Assembly (NCBI RefSeq): GCF_947179165.1
Contig: NC_077242.1
Span: 23,327,097-23,391,096 of the forward strand
Length of the DNA: 64,000 bases
Source of the DNA: Solanum dulcamara
Lineage: Eukaryota > Streptophyta > Magnoliopsida > Solanales > Solanaceae
Direction of reading: 5' to 3'
The first letter of the stretch is position 1, and the number at the start of each line of letters is the position of its first letter. The translations under genes and the position numbers were made by a program. Of the stretch, positions 10,677 through 23,689 are shown piece by piece. The notes under the pieces were generated by a model. That model saw only the letters and a list, made by a program, of their open reading frames with translations, ran no database searches and was not told where the DNA came from.

Positions 10677-12297
10677 TGTTGATGTGGCGCAAATTTATGA
10701 TACTTTTGACACTTAAAACATTGAATTAGCGTGTGTTCCAAGCATGTTTTTGTAAATTTAATGTGTATTTATGTTTATTTTGTAGGAAAATTAAGTCACG
10801 CATGACGATGGGCTGAAGTGTTGACTTTTGCTAAAGTTCACTAAAGACTGTGATTTCATGAGGTCCTCCACGAGTCATGAAGGCTTATACGGCTTGTGGA
10901 AGTTGACCATTAAAAGCAATATTGTGAAAGAGGACAATAGTTTTTTGTCTAAGTGGAGTCCCACGAAACCCTTTACGAGATGTGGAGCAGTCATACGGGT
11001 CGTGAAAGTGAGGCAGCGAAGTGATTACATGAAGCTCAAGTCAATTCCTATGAGACCCACCACGTGACACGGAAGCTAAAATGGGTCGTCGCCAATGCCT
11101 GTGAAGAAGAGGTTGAGAAGACACAGGAACAGTACAAGGCAAACTACGCGAGGCCCTGAATAGGCTGTTATGTCCTGAACTGGCTGTGAGGCTTATTCGT
11201 GGAATGATAAACTCAGAAGCTGTTGAAGCAAAGGCAAAGACCACCGAGTACCTCTACAGGGAATGTCACCACAACCCGTAAACTGTCAACGTGAACCTGG
11301 CTAACTTAGTTTTCCTACTTTATTTAGGATTTGATTTTGTTTTCTATAAATACTCTACATAGGGGTTATGTGTATGTTGCGTAATTTTTCAAGTTTTTGA
11401 GCATAGAACAATGTGTGAGACATATTTTCGAACAACTTTTGGCGATCAAATGTGATTATTGATTCTCATTCTATTCTTGATTCATTATTCGTCTATTGAA
11501 TCAAGATTAACTACTTCTCAAACGTAAGTGATTGTGATATGAATACTACACAAATTTTTAATGCTTTGCTTATGAATTTGAATAGCTAAATTTCATAACT
11601 AGGGTTGTAGGAACCATGACAGAATAACGAAGTAGGCAAACATATAGGTGATTTTCGATCGATATCCAAGCATGAGTTGTTGTTATCTTCGTCTTGGTTT
11701 CCTTTTAACTAGTGCACGTGCTAAAACTCACATGTATTCATTATTTTCTAGGAAAAGGGGTAGTGATTAGGAAAATATAACTACAATGGAAATTCGAAGC
11801 TACAAATCTTCTTCTAAGAACTTAAGGCCAGGAGGAAATAATTTTCTGAGGTCAAAAGCAAGGTTAGATAGACATATATTCTGAGATCGGAAGGTAACAA
11901 GTAAAATTCATCTAATAGGGCTGAAAGACGTTTATATGTCCATAACTTGCTAGATTTTGCATGTGACGCATTGAAACGGAATCACTAATACAAGACGTCT
12001 ATTGAGTTACATGTCATGGGAAACACAGTCCTAGCTATATTCTTATACTGTTCAAAACTCTAAGTTTGTTTTACTTTATTATTACAAATATTGTTACTAA
12101 TTAATCAACTGAACAAACAAACCCAATTTACTTTATGCATCTTTTACTTTCAGGAAATAGTGACTACAACTAAATATAAGTGCTAGTAGACTTATTTCCT
12201 CTGCATTTCTGTGGGTTCGACCCTAACCTAGTTAGGTTCTATATTTGTCAGTGACAGTTTTATACTTCTTAATTGGAGTGTAAGTTTGAGCGTATCA
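10677..12297 (+). mobile_element. Athila-1 5' LTR (1621 bp)
   Basis: It begins tgttgatgtggcgcaaattt and ends gagcgtatca. A tRNA-Asp-like primer site follows six bases later. It aligns along most of its length with 54894-56279: acttaaaacattgaatta, agttcact.aagactgtg, aacaacttttgg.gat and gagttacatgtcatggg occur in both in the same order. Point differences are frequent, so the element is old. Positions 10860-11100 contain several cacg...cgtg inverted words. Confidence 0.85.
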
Positions 12298-12302
12298 AAT
12301 TT

Positions 12303-12320
12303 TGGCATTGTTGTTAGGGA
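12303..12320 (+). other. Primer-binding site of Athila-1 (decayed)
   Basis: tggcattgttgttaggga matches tggcgccgttgctgggga in Athila-2 at 14 of 18 positions. The second sequence is the tRNA-Asp-type primer site known for Athila-like gypsy elements. All differences are transitions except none at the flanking bases I could judge, as expected for methylated-cytosine decay. Confidence 0.65.
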
Positions 12321-12406
12321 ATACGTCTTCAAAATACTCCATTAGTAGTTATTTCGATTTGCAGCTTATTTCCTAATTTAATTTTTGTTTTGTGTAGGGT
12401 ACAAGT

Positions 12407-13940
12407 TTGTGCATGCTCAATACCCAAAGTAAGGGTGAACCACTGATTCCTTACAATCTAGAGCTACAAAAGTCAATTCGAAAGATGAATTCACAAGAGC
12501 GTAAAGCGCAAAGTGTGAGAGAACTTGATGAGGCTCAAGCTGGAGCCAATAATGTAATAGTGATAATTTGTGGGACGATCAAGAAGATGTAGAAAATGGG
12601 TTGGAACTTCAGTATCGTCAGCCAATGTCATGAGGTAGGGGGCAACAACAACCCATTGACTTTGCTTTGGATGATGATGATCCAAATATGAATGGAGTCG
12701 GAGCCACTTGGCTATAGTTCTTCCACTACTGCAACCAGGCATGAAGTTCACCATAACTAGTACCATGCTTCAACTTTTGAACCTAAATTGACTATTTAAA
12801 GGAGCGGCTGAATATGATGCGAACCAATATTTAAGAACTTCATCCTATATGCAAGTGTTCTGAGATCCCTAGAGTTAGCCAAACAACGATTTGTCTGAGA
12901 TTATTTCCATTGTCTCTATTTGGGGAGGCAATAAAGTGGCTAAATGTGCTCCCGCATTATTCGATCTCTAAATGGAGAGAACTAAAAGAAGCATTTCTAG
13001 AGCGGTTCATTTAAACTTCGAAAAAGTTGTAGATCAAAGATGAGATCAATAGTCACAAAAAGATGCCTCATGAAGCACTATATGACTCTTAGTTGAGATT
13101 TAGTCAGAAGTTGAAGCAATGCCCTAATCATAATCTCATAGATGATCACGTGATGGCGCTATTCTATAGATCTTGCAACTTTGTGACCAAGCCAGTTTTT
13201 GATCAAGTTTGTGGTGATTTTTTCATGTCTAAGACTTTTGTTGAAGCTTCAACTATCTTGGACAAGGTTTCAAATAATAATAAGGTGGGGCACATGAGAT
13301 ATTACTAGATAGGAGGTTTAGGATATACATTCAAGATGTCGATAGAGTAGAGAAAAAGAGAAGAACAATGAGACCAAGACATGGCCTACATCAAAATCCA
13401 AATGGATTTACTGACCTAGCGCTTACTATCTGGAGGTGCTGAGATGGTAAATGTGTTTGGGGGTGCAAATTGATATGATGACCTAGAGCTCGATTATGAT
13501 GAGGAAGCGATGTATATGAAGAACTAAAGGTTTTCCAGACTTACAACTCTGGAAACCAAAGTCAAAATTTTCAAAAGGATAGGTACTATGACTTGACAAA
13601 AATTCGCGATCAAGGGAGGTGGCAGAATAAAGACAATTTTAAGAATGGTCAAAGTGGTGTGCATGTGCCTCTTGGGAACAGAGATCGAGTTAGGAATGGT
13701 TCTGGTAGTTCGAGGATGGAAGAGATGCTAGATAAGGTACTGCAGAAAGTGGAGTCGAATGAAACTGTTGTCAAAGATTTGAAAGGTGACATGTCCAATA
13801 TAAATCAGCTAGTGGATTCACACTCCACTTCCATTAAACAGTTGGAGCATCAGATGGGGCAGTTATCAGCGATACTAAATCAGAGGAAGAATAGCACACT
13901 TTCTAGCAACACCATACAAAACCTATGGAAAGACGAATAA
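12407..13940 (+). pseudogene. Athila-1 gag remnant
   Basis: Capsid-type retrotransposon gag, which would form the virus-like particle in the cytoplasm. Recognisable blocks are LRLFPLSLFGEAIKWLN (about 12897-12950), then KWRELKEAFLERF and QKLKQCPNHNLIDDHVMALF (13093-13308). The C-terminal helical region is at 13593-13940 and includes SIKQLEHQMGQLSAILNQR, a coiled-coil-like block typical of Athila gag. Several stops and frameshifts separate the blocks. The order agrees with gag of Athila-2 at 33700-34840. Confidence 0.8.
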
Positions 13941-14039
13941 TATATGACGATGACGACTAGGAGAAGTAAGATGCTTCAAGGACCAACACCTAGAGGTATA
14001 GAGCAGGAAAAGGATGTCAAATCCAAAACTGATTAGCAT

Positions 14040-14880
14040 GCTAAGAGTGGTGTCAATGATACTGTTCTCCTGGATGATGATGATGAGGCTAAGAAACTAG
14101 TAGTAGAGCCAAAGTTGGCTAAGTATGGTAAGTTCTTGAAGTTCATTTCTATGCTGAAGGAACTATCCATGAATATTCCATTGGTTGAAGCATTGAAGCA
14201 AATGTTGGGTTATGCAAATTCATGAAGGACCTGGTTATAAAAAAGAGGACAAACACTTTTGAGCTAGCTAATAACTTACATCATTATAGTGCTATTGCTA
14301 CAAGGTCTTTGGTTGAGAAGAAGGAGGATATAAGCGTGTTCACCATTCCGTACACAATTGGTGCATTCAACTTTGCAAGGGATTTATGCGACTTAGGAGG
14401 TGGTATAAATCTCATGCAGATAGTTAGGCTTAGAAGCCCCCAAATCGACTACAATGAGATTGTTGATGGATGACTAATCAGTAAAGAGGCCCATGAGAAT
14501 TCTCTGTGATGTGTTGGTGAGAGTTGACCATTTTATATTCCCTACTAATTTTGTCATATTGGACTAGGAGGTAGACTTTGAGGTTCCCATAATTTTGGGA
14601 AGGCTATTTTTTACTACAGCCAGAGATTTAGTAGACATAAAAAGTGGCGATCTCACCTTCAGGCTGAATAACGAAGAAGTGAAGTTCTATGTGTGTAAGT
14701 CACTGAAGCAACCTAGAGACATGACTGTGATGTTCGTGATAGACGTATCTAACAAAGCGTTCATTGAGGTATCCATTAAGGAAAGGTTCACTATTAAAAC
14801 CTTGACTGCTGTGGTCATGAACTTTGAGGGTGATGGCTTAGAGGAGTAAGATGCGATTTTAAACACTTTAAGAGGCATGG
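14040..14880 (+). pseudogene. Athila-1 aspartic protease region
   Basis: At 14222-14473 the frame shows CDLGGGINLMQIVRL, the counterpart of the Athila CDLGASINLMP active-site block, with the catalytic Asp present. At 14570-14850 the FEVPIILGRLFFTTARDLVDI block matches the VPLILGRPFLATGRALID motif. The two parts lie in different frames and stops intervene, so no active protease can be made. Confidence 0.75.
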
Positions 14881-15029
14881 GATCACACCCTTATGTCCCT
14901 AAAAAGGTAGACCTTGATTTGAAGAATAGGCCAACTCCCCCCCCCACCAAGCCATCCATTGAAGAGCCGCCTTTACTTAAGCAAAAAGAATTGTCGTTTC
15001 ATCTTAGGTATGTGTTTCTAGGTGAGGGC

Positions 15030-16500
15030 AACACTTTGTCGATCATTGTTGCTATAGATTTGAATTAGGAACAAGTTAGATCACCCGTCAAGGTATTGTA
15101 GAGGTATAAGAAAGCAATTAGTTAGACTATTGTTAACATCATATGTATACCCCTTGACATCTGCACTCATAAAATTTAGTTAGAGGAAGATTGCATTCCT
15201 ATTAAGCATCAACAGAGACTGAACCCACCTATGTAAGAGGTGGAGAAAAAAAAGATTATCAAGTAGCTTGACGCAGGCGTGGTATATTCGATTTCAGACA
15301 ACAGTTGGGTCAGCCCTGTATAGTGTGTCCCCAAGAAAGGAGGCATGACAGTTATTTTTAACGAGAAGAATGAGTTTGCTGAAAGCTCAACAAGTAGACC
15401 TTGAAAGACCGTTTCCCAATGTTTTTCATGGACTAGATATTAGATAGGCTAGCAGGTAGAGGTTGGTATTGCTTCCTAGATGGGTACTCTGGATACAATT
15501 AGATTTCCATAGCGCTGGAGGATCAAGAGAAAACCATATTTACATGTCCCTATGGCACCTTTGCCTTCAAGCATATGCCATTTAGACTATGTAATGCGCA
15601 TGCCACATTCTAGAGGTGTATGATGTCTATCTTCTCAGACATGGTAGAAGATGCTCTAGAGGTATTCATAGATAGATTTTCTGTGGTAGGTGATACTTTT
15701 GTTGATTGTTTGTTCAATATGCAGAGATGTGAAGAGGCCAACCTAGTTCTTAACTAGGAAAAGTGCCACTTAATGGTCAAAAAAGGTATAGTACTGGGCC
15801 ACAAGATTTTTGAGAAAGGCCTGGAGGTTGCCAAGGAAAAAATTGAAGTCATTGAGAAGCTGCTCCCTCCTATCTCTGTGAAGGGTATTCAAAGTTTCTT
15901 AGGACATGCAAGTTTTTATAGGCGATTTATAAAGGACTTTTCTAAAATTCCACATCCTTTGTGCAAGTTATTAGAGAAGGAGGTAAAGTTCTACTTTGAT
16001 GAGACATGCATGAAGGCGTTCGAGTGTCTAAAAGAGAAGCTGATTTTAGAACCAGTGATCATTGTTCTAGACTGGTATGAACCATTTAAGGTGATGTGTT
16101 ATGCTAGTGGTATTGCTTTGGGGGTTGTGCTAGGGAAGAAATGCGACAAGATATTTCACCCTATATATTATGCAAGCAAGGCACTAAACACAACCCAGAA
16201 GAACTATATTGTCATTGAGCAAGAGCTACTAGAGGTTTTTTATGCCTTTGAGAAGTTCAGAGCATACCTTTTGGGTACAAAAGAGGTAGTGCACTAATCA
16301 TGGAGCTTTGAGGTACTTAATGGCAGAGAAAGATGTGAAGTCGAGGTTGATAAGATGGATTCTTTTGTTACAAGAGTTTGACTTTTAAGTCAAGGACCGA
16401 AAGAGGTGTGAAAATCAAGTAGCTGACCATTTATCTACGTTAGAAGCTGAGAAAAGAGCTGGGGACAAGCTTGAGATTGATGACTCATTCCCAGATAAGT
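15030..16500 (+). pseudogene. Athila-1 reverse transcriptase and RNase H remnant
   Basis: RT blocks lie at about 15230-15760 in several frames: LDAGVVYSISDNSWVSPV, VPKKGGMTV and LDGYSG-like sequence, with many stops. From 15773 a longer open stretch of 174 codons covers the RT thumb/connection (LLPPISVKGIQSFLGHASFY, RRFIKDFSKI) and the start of RNase H (FHPIYYASKALNTTQKNY). RNase H continues to about 16430 ([18 protein letters not shown]). The YxDD-equivalent site near 15670 is broken. Similarity to Athila-2 pol is extensive. Confidence 0.8.
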
Positions 16501-17218
16501 AGGTATTAACCGCTAGCCTTGACCTTATTCCTTGGTATGCCTAACTTTCCTAACTATCTCGTTAGTGATATGATGCCCGAAGATCTGACATCCTAGCAAA
16601 GAAAGAAGTTCTTACATGATGTGAGCAGGTATTTCTGGGATGAGCCTTACTAGTTTAAAATGTATGCTAACAATCTGATTAGGTGATTGTGTCGAAAGCT
16701 GAGATGCTGAGTATACTTGAGGCTTGTCACTCATCTCTAGTGGGTGGTCATCATAGCAGAGCCTGATCTACTCAAAAGGTGCTTCAATGTGGTTATTATT
16801 GGCCACCATCTATAGAAACACATATGATCTAATAAAGAGTTGTGACAAATGCCAAAGGCAAGGTACAATATCAAGGCGCCAAGAGTTGTTTATGACTCCA
16901 ATCCTAGAGGTTGAACTCCTCGATGTTTGGGGCTATTTATGAGTTCGTATAGAATGAAATATATTTTGGTTCTAATCGACTACATCTCCAAATGGGTTGA
17001 AATATTAGCCTTGGCTGACAATGAAGGTAAGAGTGTGGTTGGTTTCCTGAAGAAGAAAATTTTCTCCAAATTTGGCACACCTAGAGAAATCATCAGTGAT
17101 GGGGGGTCCCATTTTTGCAAAAAGATCTTCCAGACTCTAGAAACTAAATACGGTGTAAAGCAGCAAAAAGTACCTACCCCATACCATCCTCAATCAAGAG
17201 GGAAAGTTAAAGTGTCCA
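16500..17218 (+). pseudogene. Athila-1 integrase, N-terminal and core part (interrupted)
   Basis: The zinc-binding and core regions are recognisable: CHSSLVGGHH (about 16725), KSCDKCQRQGTISRR (16840), YISKWVEILALADNEGKSVV (16980) and FGTPREIISDGGSHFC (17085), which contains the second catalytic Asp. It ends PYHPQSRGKVKVS at 17218, where the inserted LTR-C3 begins. Integrase resumes at 28269. Confidence 0.8.
17214..17218. repeat. Target-site duplication gtcca, left copy
   Basis: gtcca at 17214-17218 and gtcca at 28269-28273 border LTR-C3. Removing 17219-28273 restores the integrase codons for VSN(R)EIK without a frame change, which proves a 5-bp duplicated insertion site. Confidence 0.9.
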
Positions 17219-18485
17219 TGTCACGACCCTAATTTGGGTGTGATGGCACTTGCCTTAATCTACCGAGATGAGTCAGCCTATAACCCAACGAAAAGTAAAT
17301 ACGGAAGTAATTAAGATAAAACAAGGTTTAACTTAAACAAAATGGATAAATAAACTTAAAATTCCCCAAGTTTGGTTGTCACGTGTACAAATAGCTAATG
17401 TAATATAGAAATAAGTGGGAAAAAAAGTACAGTCACAATGTCTTTATCTCAAGAACAGGACTAAAACATAGATATAGTATGAGGTGTCCGCCGAAAAGAT
17501 GCAATAACTACCTTAACACTCAAAACATAAACCTCGAATGTGGTAAGAATGCTAGAAATCACGCAGGTCCGGGCTCATAAGTAGAGTACCAACCAACACG
17601 GTACTCAACAAGCAGACTAGTAACACTAAGCAAAGATAAATAGAATACAACTACTACTGTCATTCCAAACAAACCTCCTCAATTAGAACCTGCATAGAAA
17701 TCAACCCAATCTAGCAATTGCACATATCATATACTCTTAATCAGTAATAACTTAATCACAATTCAGTCAATTCATATCAAAATCAATAGTGTCAATCATA
17801 GAAATAACAAAGGGTAAACACGATCCACAAATGGGGAAAGAAATGCAATGCAATGTAATGAAATGTCACGTATAATGATGCATATTTGTCCTAATGATAT
17901 ACATTCACTGACTAGCTGGCTGGAATCTATGAGGGACTCACATGGTCCATGTATCCACCGGAACTATTTCCCTTCAGCATAATCATTAATCGTTGAAACC
18001 ATTTCCCTTCGGCATCATCATCATTCAATCTCATCACAGTATATCAGAACCAATGCTTACGATAATATGATGTTATCAACAACAACACACAATTCATATC
18101 AAGATAATCACTTCACATGTCCGCAATATATCAAGTCATCATCATATCAATCACACTGATATAAGTAATCAAATTGCCATCTTTTTCATTATTAAGATCA
18201 ATCAAAGTAAAAAACTATCCCAAACTAATTACCATTAATCTACAATACACATAACAAGAAATATGAGATTCACAAACTTTAAGGAAGGTTTTGAAGTTTA
18301 TTTGACTCAATTTCAATCACCAACGATCTCAAAACTTAGGCTTTTCCTTTACGTCGGCTCTCTGAATTAACTAAATCTATTCAAATAATGATTCATGATA
18401 AGAATTCGAAACTAACAATACCATTTCATAAAATTTGGACAAAAAATTGTTAAAACGGCTAAAAGTTCTGATTTCTAAAATGAGG
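17219..18485 (-). mobile_element. Solo LTR-C3, first half
   Basis: Read on the plus strand it opens tgtcacgaccctaatttggg, the inverted end of the LTR-C family. It is split at 18485 by LTR-B and resumes at 27100. The two halves total about 2.43 kb, close to the 2.7-2.8 kb of LTR-C1 and LTR-C2. No internal gypsy region is attached, so it is a solo LTR in minus orientation inside Athila-1 integrase. Confidence 0.8.
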
Positions 18486-19057
18486 TGTGAAATCCCATGT
18501 TTTTTTTCTTGCATAATATATGTAGTGTGGTGTGGTTATGTAAGGTGTATATGATTGTGTATAGTACATCAGGAGAATGATACTGCAAATGTGTAGTAAT
18601 ATCAAGAAACTAAAGTTTTAGATCAAAGGAATCCCTTAAATAATATATCAGGTTAAAGAAATGACTTGGGTAGCACCCCACCCATTTGGATGGTTTAAAG
18701 TAACTTGCGCCTTCGGAATAAGACCAATAGTGTATAATATGCTAAAAATAATATATTATGAGATATTATAATATCACAATGGTCATATGTTAAGTTTTGG
18801 AGTCAATCTAGTTGTAAAATAAAGGTCGGGAAAAGTTAATGTAAGTTTCTCTTATAATTATTTTTAAACATTGGGTCAATGTCTCTGATAATTTTTTCCC
18901 AATATATAAAGATTTATAGGGCCCAAAATATATCAAATCAAAGTTCTATGAGTCTAGTTTACAAGTAAAAAGACACGTCAAACCGACTTTGGAGTAAGAA
19001 GTTATGAGTATTTTACCGCTGTTTGTCCGAGTTTAAATTGGCCGGGTCAAAAAGATG
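18486..19057 (+). mobile_element. LTR-B, first half (gypsy LTR)
   Basis: It starts tgtgaaatcccatgtttttt and matches 30417-30995 (tgtaaaaccccatg..., gagaatgatactgcaaatgt, gggtagcaccccgccca, aaaggtcgg.aaaagtta) along its length. It is flanked on the left by tgagg (18481-18485) and, after the second half, by caagg (27100-27104). This is a candidate duplication with two transitions. LINE-1 begins at 19058. Confidence 0.75.
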
Positions 19058-19530
19058 TTTTTTTTTGGGGGGGGGGGATAGACCCTACATGAGGCTCCCA
19101 CCTCTCGTGCATGGCCAGGGGTTAAGCCGCTCACCCTCAAGCTGTATTATACATAAAACAGAAAAAATACAGGGAGGGGGCATAGACCTAACCTCCAATC
19201 CTATGGTGGTTCATAAGCCGACCATCCTACTAAGGTCAACCAACTCATCCACGATACATGCACACGAAAAAAAAACCTAAAAACTATGTACCTAAAGGAG
19301 AGGACTCCTCTTGACACAAAGAAACTAGGAAAGCATAAATAGGGGAGAATCTCCTTTTACATAAAAATAAAGGAAAAATCTAAATAAAACTGGGGATGAA
19401 TCCTCATAAATGCTTTATACAACAAAATTAGCGTAAATGAGAGACATCAAATAACATGACTAAGATATAACATGGAGAATAACAAACACTGTAATTGGGT
19501 GCTCAATCCAAGGATGCAAAACGAAATAGT
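19058..19530 (-). other. LINE-1 3' UTR and tail
   Basis: This noncoding stretch is shared with LINE-2 (42542-42910): gaggctcccacctctcgtgc, ggggttaagc and ggtggttcataag occur in both at equivalent spacing. It ends in C11A9 on the element strand, whereas LINE-2 ends with a plain A-rich tail after ggttcccgc. The short open frame at 19023-19280 crosses the insertion junction and is not a gene. Confidence 0.8.
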
Positions 19531-19533
19531 AGA

Positions 19534-22500
19534 TCATGGAGGCTTTTTAATCCGTTTGGTCTTCCTCCATCTGAAGCTGGACAGGCCGACTCTATCTAGC
19601 ATGTAGTATCCCCGAGTACCAGGAGGTAGCTGCTGGAGGGTGGTGTAGTGGCCTGGAGTGGTAAGAGTGTGACTGTGCTTGGAGAGAGCATCCGCAGTGA
19701 AGTTTGCCTCCTTATATACATGCCTGCAAAAAAAGAAAGCAAATAATTTGGAAATAACAACAAGGTCATGAGTTACCCGGTGAAGTCTCCACGGAGGTTT
19801 CGTTTGATGATAGATCAATTTAGTGAGCAACTTCGAGTCAACTTCTAGGATAACGTGCTGAAAGCCCTTTTGAATGCACCATTTAAGCCCATAAACTGCT
19901 GCCTCTAGTTCGGCTTGATCGTTGGTTCCCTCACCTAATGGTATGGCATAGGCGAAGATGAGTTTACCCATGTGATCTCTTAAGATTCCACCCCCCAATT
20001 GCCCTCAGATTATCCAACGCACTGCCGGATAATCCACGAGACTTGGGTGATCTTCATCTCATGAGTACACTTATCTATACAGGAGATGGTGTGGATCCAG
20101 TTCGAAGGCCAATGGATATAGGGGTACGCGACTCTAAGGAGATTTGAGATGTCCTTGAAAACTACAAATTTCACTCTCGCCAAACTAGAACTCTTCCCCC
20201 CCGTATTTGCTCGCGCACCTATTCTTCCACAAATTCCAACATATAAATATTGGGGTGGAGTGGAGCATAAGTTTGTGAGCTTCTGTGCGGTAAAGGCGAA
20301 GCCACCAGCTCATAACAAGAGGATTGAGGGGTGTGGCTTCATGCCTTATGCCTAGGGAATCTGAGAAGTAGCGCCAAATATTCCTAGCGAATTGGCCAGT
20401 GCTGAAAATGTGCTCTATGGTATCTGGACCTATAATGTGGCAGCAACAACATGGAGTGGAATCATAGCCGAATGTAGTTAGCTTTTCCTCCATTGGCAGC
20501 TTGCCTCTAAAAGCCCTCCACAACAAAAAGGAGCATTTAAAGGGGATGTTTTTATGCCAAGTGTAATAGTTGGAAAATGTCTTGGTTCGGTGTTCCCTAA
20601 CAACCTGCCATGCCGAGGAACAAGTGAAGTTCCCATTGGTATTAGGCTTCCAAATGGCCTGATCGGGTGTGTTTTCTTGCAGCTGAATTGTGGAAGAAGT
20701 AATGAGAGGGACGAGTTGCGCTGGTGCCAACTGATTTAGCATATCGATGTTCCATTGCCTATTTATAAGAAAATCAGCCACCCTCGCATTGCTTGCGTTT
20801 CCCAATTCCTGCCTATAGTTGGCTAAGGGGCCGATACCTAGCTAATCGTCCCACAAAAAATAACACGAACCCGAGTGAAGCCTCCATTGAATGTGAGGTT
20901 CAGCAATGTGTTTGTTGTGCATCATGTGTTTCCACACAAGCGACTGGCCAGAATGGAATTTTTTTCTGATGGGGTTGGCTCTCTAACAGTATTTGGCTCT
21001 AAGTAACTCACCCCGCAACGTTGGTTTAGCTCTAAAGATCCACCATAACTTGAACTGGAGATATTTACACACATCTGTAGTTCTCCTCAACCCAATACCT
21101 CCTTCATCATAAGGATAACAAATGTTTTTCCATGAAGCCCAATGGTATTTTTTCTTGTTATCCTTCCACCCCCAGAAAAAATCAGCGGTGACTCTCTCAA
21201 TCTATTTGAGAGTAGTACGGGGGGAGTAATAGACGAAAGAAGGTGAATGGGGAGCAACTGAAGTATGTATTTCACGAGTGTAGCTCTACCGCCGTAGCTG
21301 AGGATTTTGGAGTGCCACCCTCTAATTCTGTTGACAACCTTAGAGACCATGTTCGTGTAGTACATGAATCTTTGCCTGCCAATGTACAGAGGACATCCTA
21401 AGTAGGTGATGGGACTATGCTTCTGAGTGAAACCCATAACCTGTTTCACCGTTTCCACATTGTCTTGGAGTGCATTGGGATGCATCATGAAGTGGCTCTT
21501 ATTTTTGTTTATAAGCTGCCCCGATGTCTTTTCATACAGAGTCAAGGTCTTCATGATAATTTGAAGAATTTCCCTCCTTCCGGAGGAAAAGATGATAACG
21601 TCATCCGCAAAACTCAAATGGTTAATTTGTGGGCCTCTTTTCTTCATATAAAAACCATGGTAGAAGTGGTAATTATGAAGACTATTCAGCATTTTGGAAA
21701 GTACCTCCGCTCCCAAAATGAATAAAGCGGGAGCAAGAGGATCACCCTGTTTGAGCCCTCTAGTGGAATGGAAAAAACCATGTCTAGACCCATTAATAAT
21801 AACAGAGTACTAATTGTTAGACATGATTCGCCAAATCATATCAATAAAGGTCTCACCGAAGCCCATCCTTCTCAGTACCAGACAAGTATAAGACTAGGAG
21901 ACTCTATCATATGCTTTGGCCATATCTAACTTGATAACCACGTTGTCACCAATAATAGGCTTTCGGATATCATGGATAATCTTCTGTGCTAGCATGATAT
22001 TTTCGAAGATGCTTCTTCTTTTTACAAATCTGGACTGATTGGGAGAAATAAGAACAGAGAGAATCGGAGAAAGCCTGAGGCTAATGAGTTTTGATATGAT
22101 CTTATTGGTGAAGTTACTGAGACTAATGGGTCTATAGTTAGAGAGTGTGTTGGGGTGATCTACCTTAGGGAGCAAGACTAAACAAGCATGAGAAAAGAAT
22201 TTAGGCATAGCATACCCTCCGAAAAAAGAAGTAACCACTGCTAGTAGGTCCTCCGAAATAATCTCCCAGCAAGCTTGGAAGAATTTTCCATTTATACCAT
22301 CTGGACCAGATGCAGAGTTAGGATTCATGGAGAAGACCATATGTTTCAATTCTTCAATGGTAGGCATGGCTTGAAGGATTTCATTCTGAGCATCTGTGAT
22401 TATTCTAGGAATGTAATTCAAGATGTTCTCCAGAATCGGAGATTGATCACCTGTGAATATTTTCTGAAAATGATCGCAGGCTGCTCTAGCAATATGCTCG

Positions 22501-23660
22501 TCGCCTTGAATCCAATCCCCTTCTTCGTTAGTAACCTTGTGAATGAAAAGTCGCCTTCTCCTACCACAGATTAAAGCATGGAAATACTTGGTGTTAGCAT
22601 CTCCATCCTTGAACCAATGTAGCTGAGTTTTTTGTTTGAGAATGTTTTCTTCAATTTTAAGAAATCTGATATATTCGGCGTTGAGAGCATGCAATTGCAT
22701 CCTATTCTCTTCATTATTGGATACTATCAGATTTTCTTCGGCGATTTTCACCAATTCTTCATATTCCCTAACCTTGGCAAAAATGTCTCCGAATTCCACT
22801 CGCGACTATTTGCTAAGTGTGGAGGAAAGCCTTTTTATTTTTTGGTGAAAGGACCACATTGGGTTTCCTGTCATGGGTCTGTCCCAACAGGACTCTACAG
22901 TTTCAAGAAAAGTAGGGTTATCCACCCAACAGTTCAAGAATTTAAAATATTTAAAGGCAGAATCCTATCTTTCATTCATTTCTATAAGTAGAGGGTTATG
23001 GTCAGAACCAGTAGAGGGGAGATGGGTGAATGAAGTGTGAGGCATAATGGCTAACCAGTTATCAGACACCATAACTCTATCGAGTCGCTTCCATATTCTT
23101 TTATGCATATCTCGTTGATTACACCAAGTGTAGTCTGAGCCATGATACCCCAAATCTGTTAGGCCACATGCTTCAATAACGCTAATGAATTCAAAGCTTT
23201 TGTTCATGTTGTAAGGGATTCCACCTAGTTTCTCATTCGTAGAGGTGATGATATTGAAGTCCCCAACTGTGCACCATGGAAGGTTAGTGGCAGCATGATG
23301 CATAAGTCTATCCCAAAGTGGTCTTCTAAGAGTATATTTGCATTTTCCATAAACAAATGTCATGAGAAATGCACTTTGATGCTCTATATGTTTCATCTCG
23401 CAAGTTATCTATTGGTCGTCAACATCGATAACTTTACAATCAACATCATGTGACCAGAAGATCCAAATCTTACTATTAGGATTGCACACGGACCTATCCG
23501 TACCAAGGTTGATTCCAAAGCTTTGGAGATGAACATTATTAGAGAAAGGTTCTAGGATGGAGATTATGGACGTTTGATGGATATGTTTGAGCAACTTAAG
23601 TCTATCTATGACGCCTTTGGTATTGATACCCCTAGCATTCCATATAATTGTGCTAATCAT
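19534..23660 (-). pseudogene. LINE-1 ORF2: endonuclease, reverse transcriptase, zf-RVT, RNase H (decayed)
   Basis: Blocks in order on the minus strand are as follows. The APE-type endonuclease runs from 23660 (MISTIIWNARGINTKG..., LEPF) to about 22965 (WCTVGDFNIITS, the TGSDHNPL motif). The reverse transcriptase is at 22799-21894 (SGPDGINGKFFQACW, LSNFTNKIISK, IKLDMAKAYDRVS) and 21716-21087 (HLSFADDVIIFSSG, holding the FADD catalytic site). A zf-RVT block is at 20805-20185 (WHKNIPFKCSFLLWRAFRGK). A type-I RNase H is at 19998-19534 (NDQAELEAAVYGLKWC; Asp in LEVDSKLL). Stops separate the blocks, but each is long and clear. It would nick target DNA and prime reverse transcription at the break. 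Confidence 0.9.
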
Positions 23661-23689
23661 TGATGGGATCTAAGGTTGCGGAGCCTAGT

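Noticed and set aside
19023..19280. Open frame of 85 codons on the plus strand
   Set aside because: It crosses the LTR-B/LINE-1 junction and the G run; no motif.
22632..22991. Plus-strand frame of 119 codons
   Set aside because: Antisense to the LINE-1 region between endonuclease and RT.
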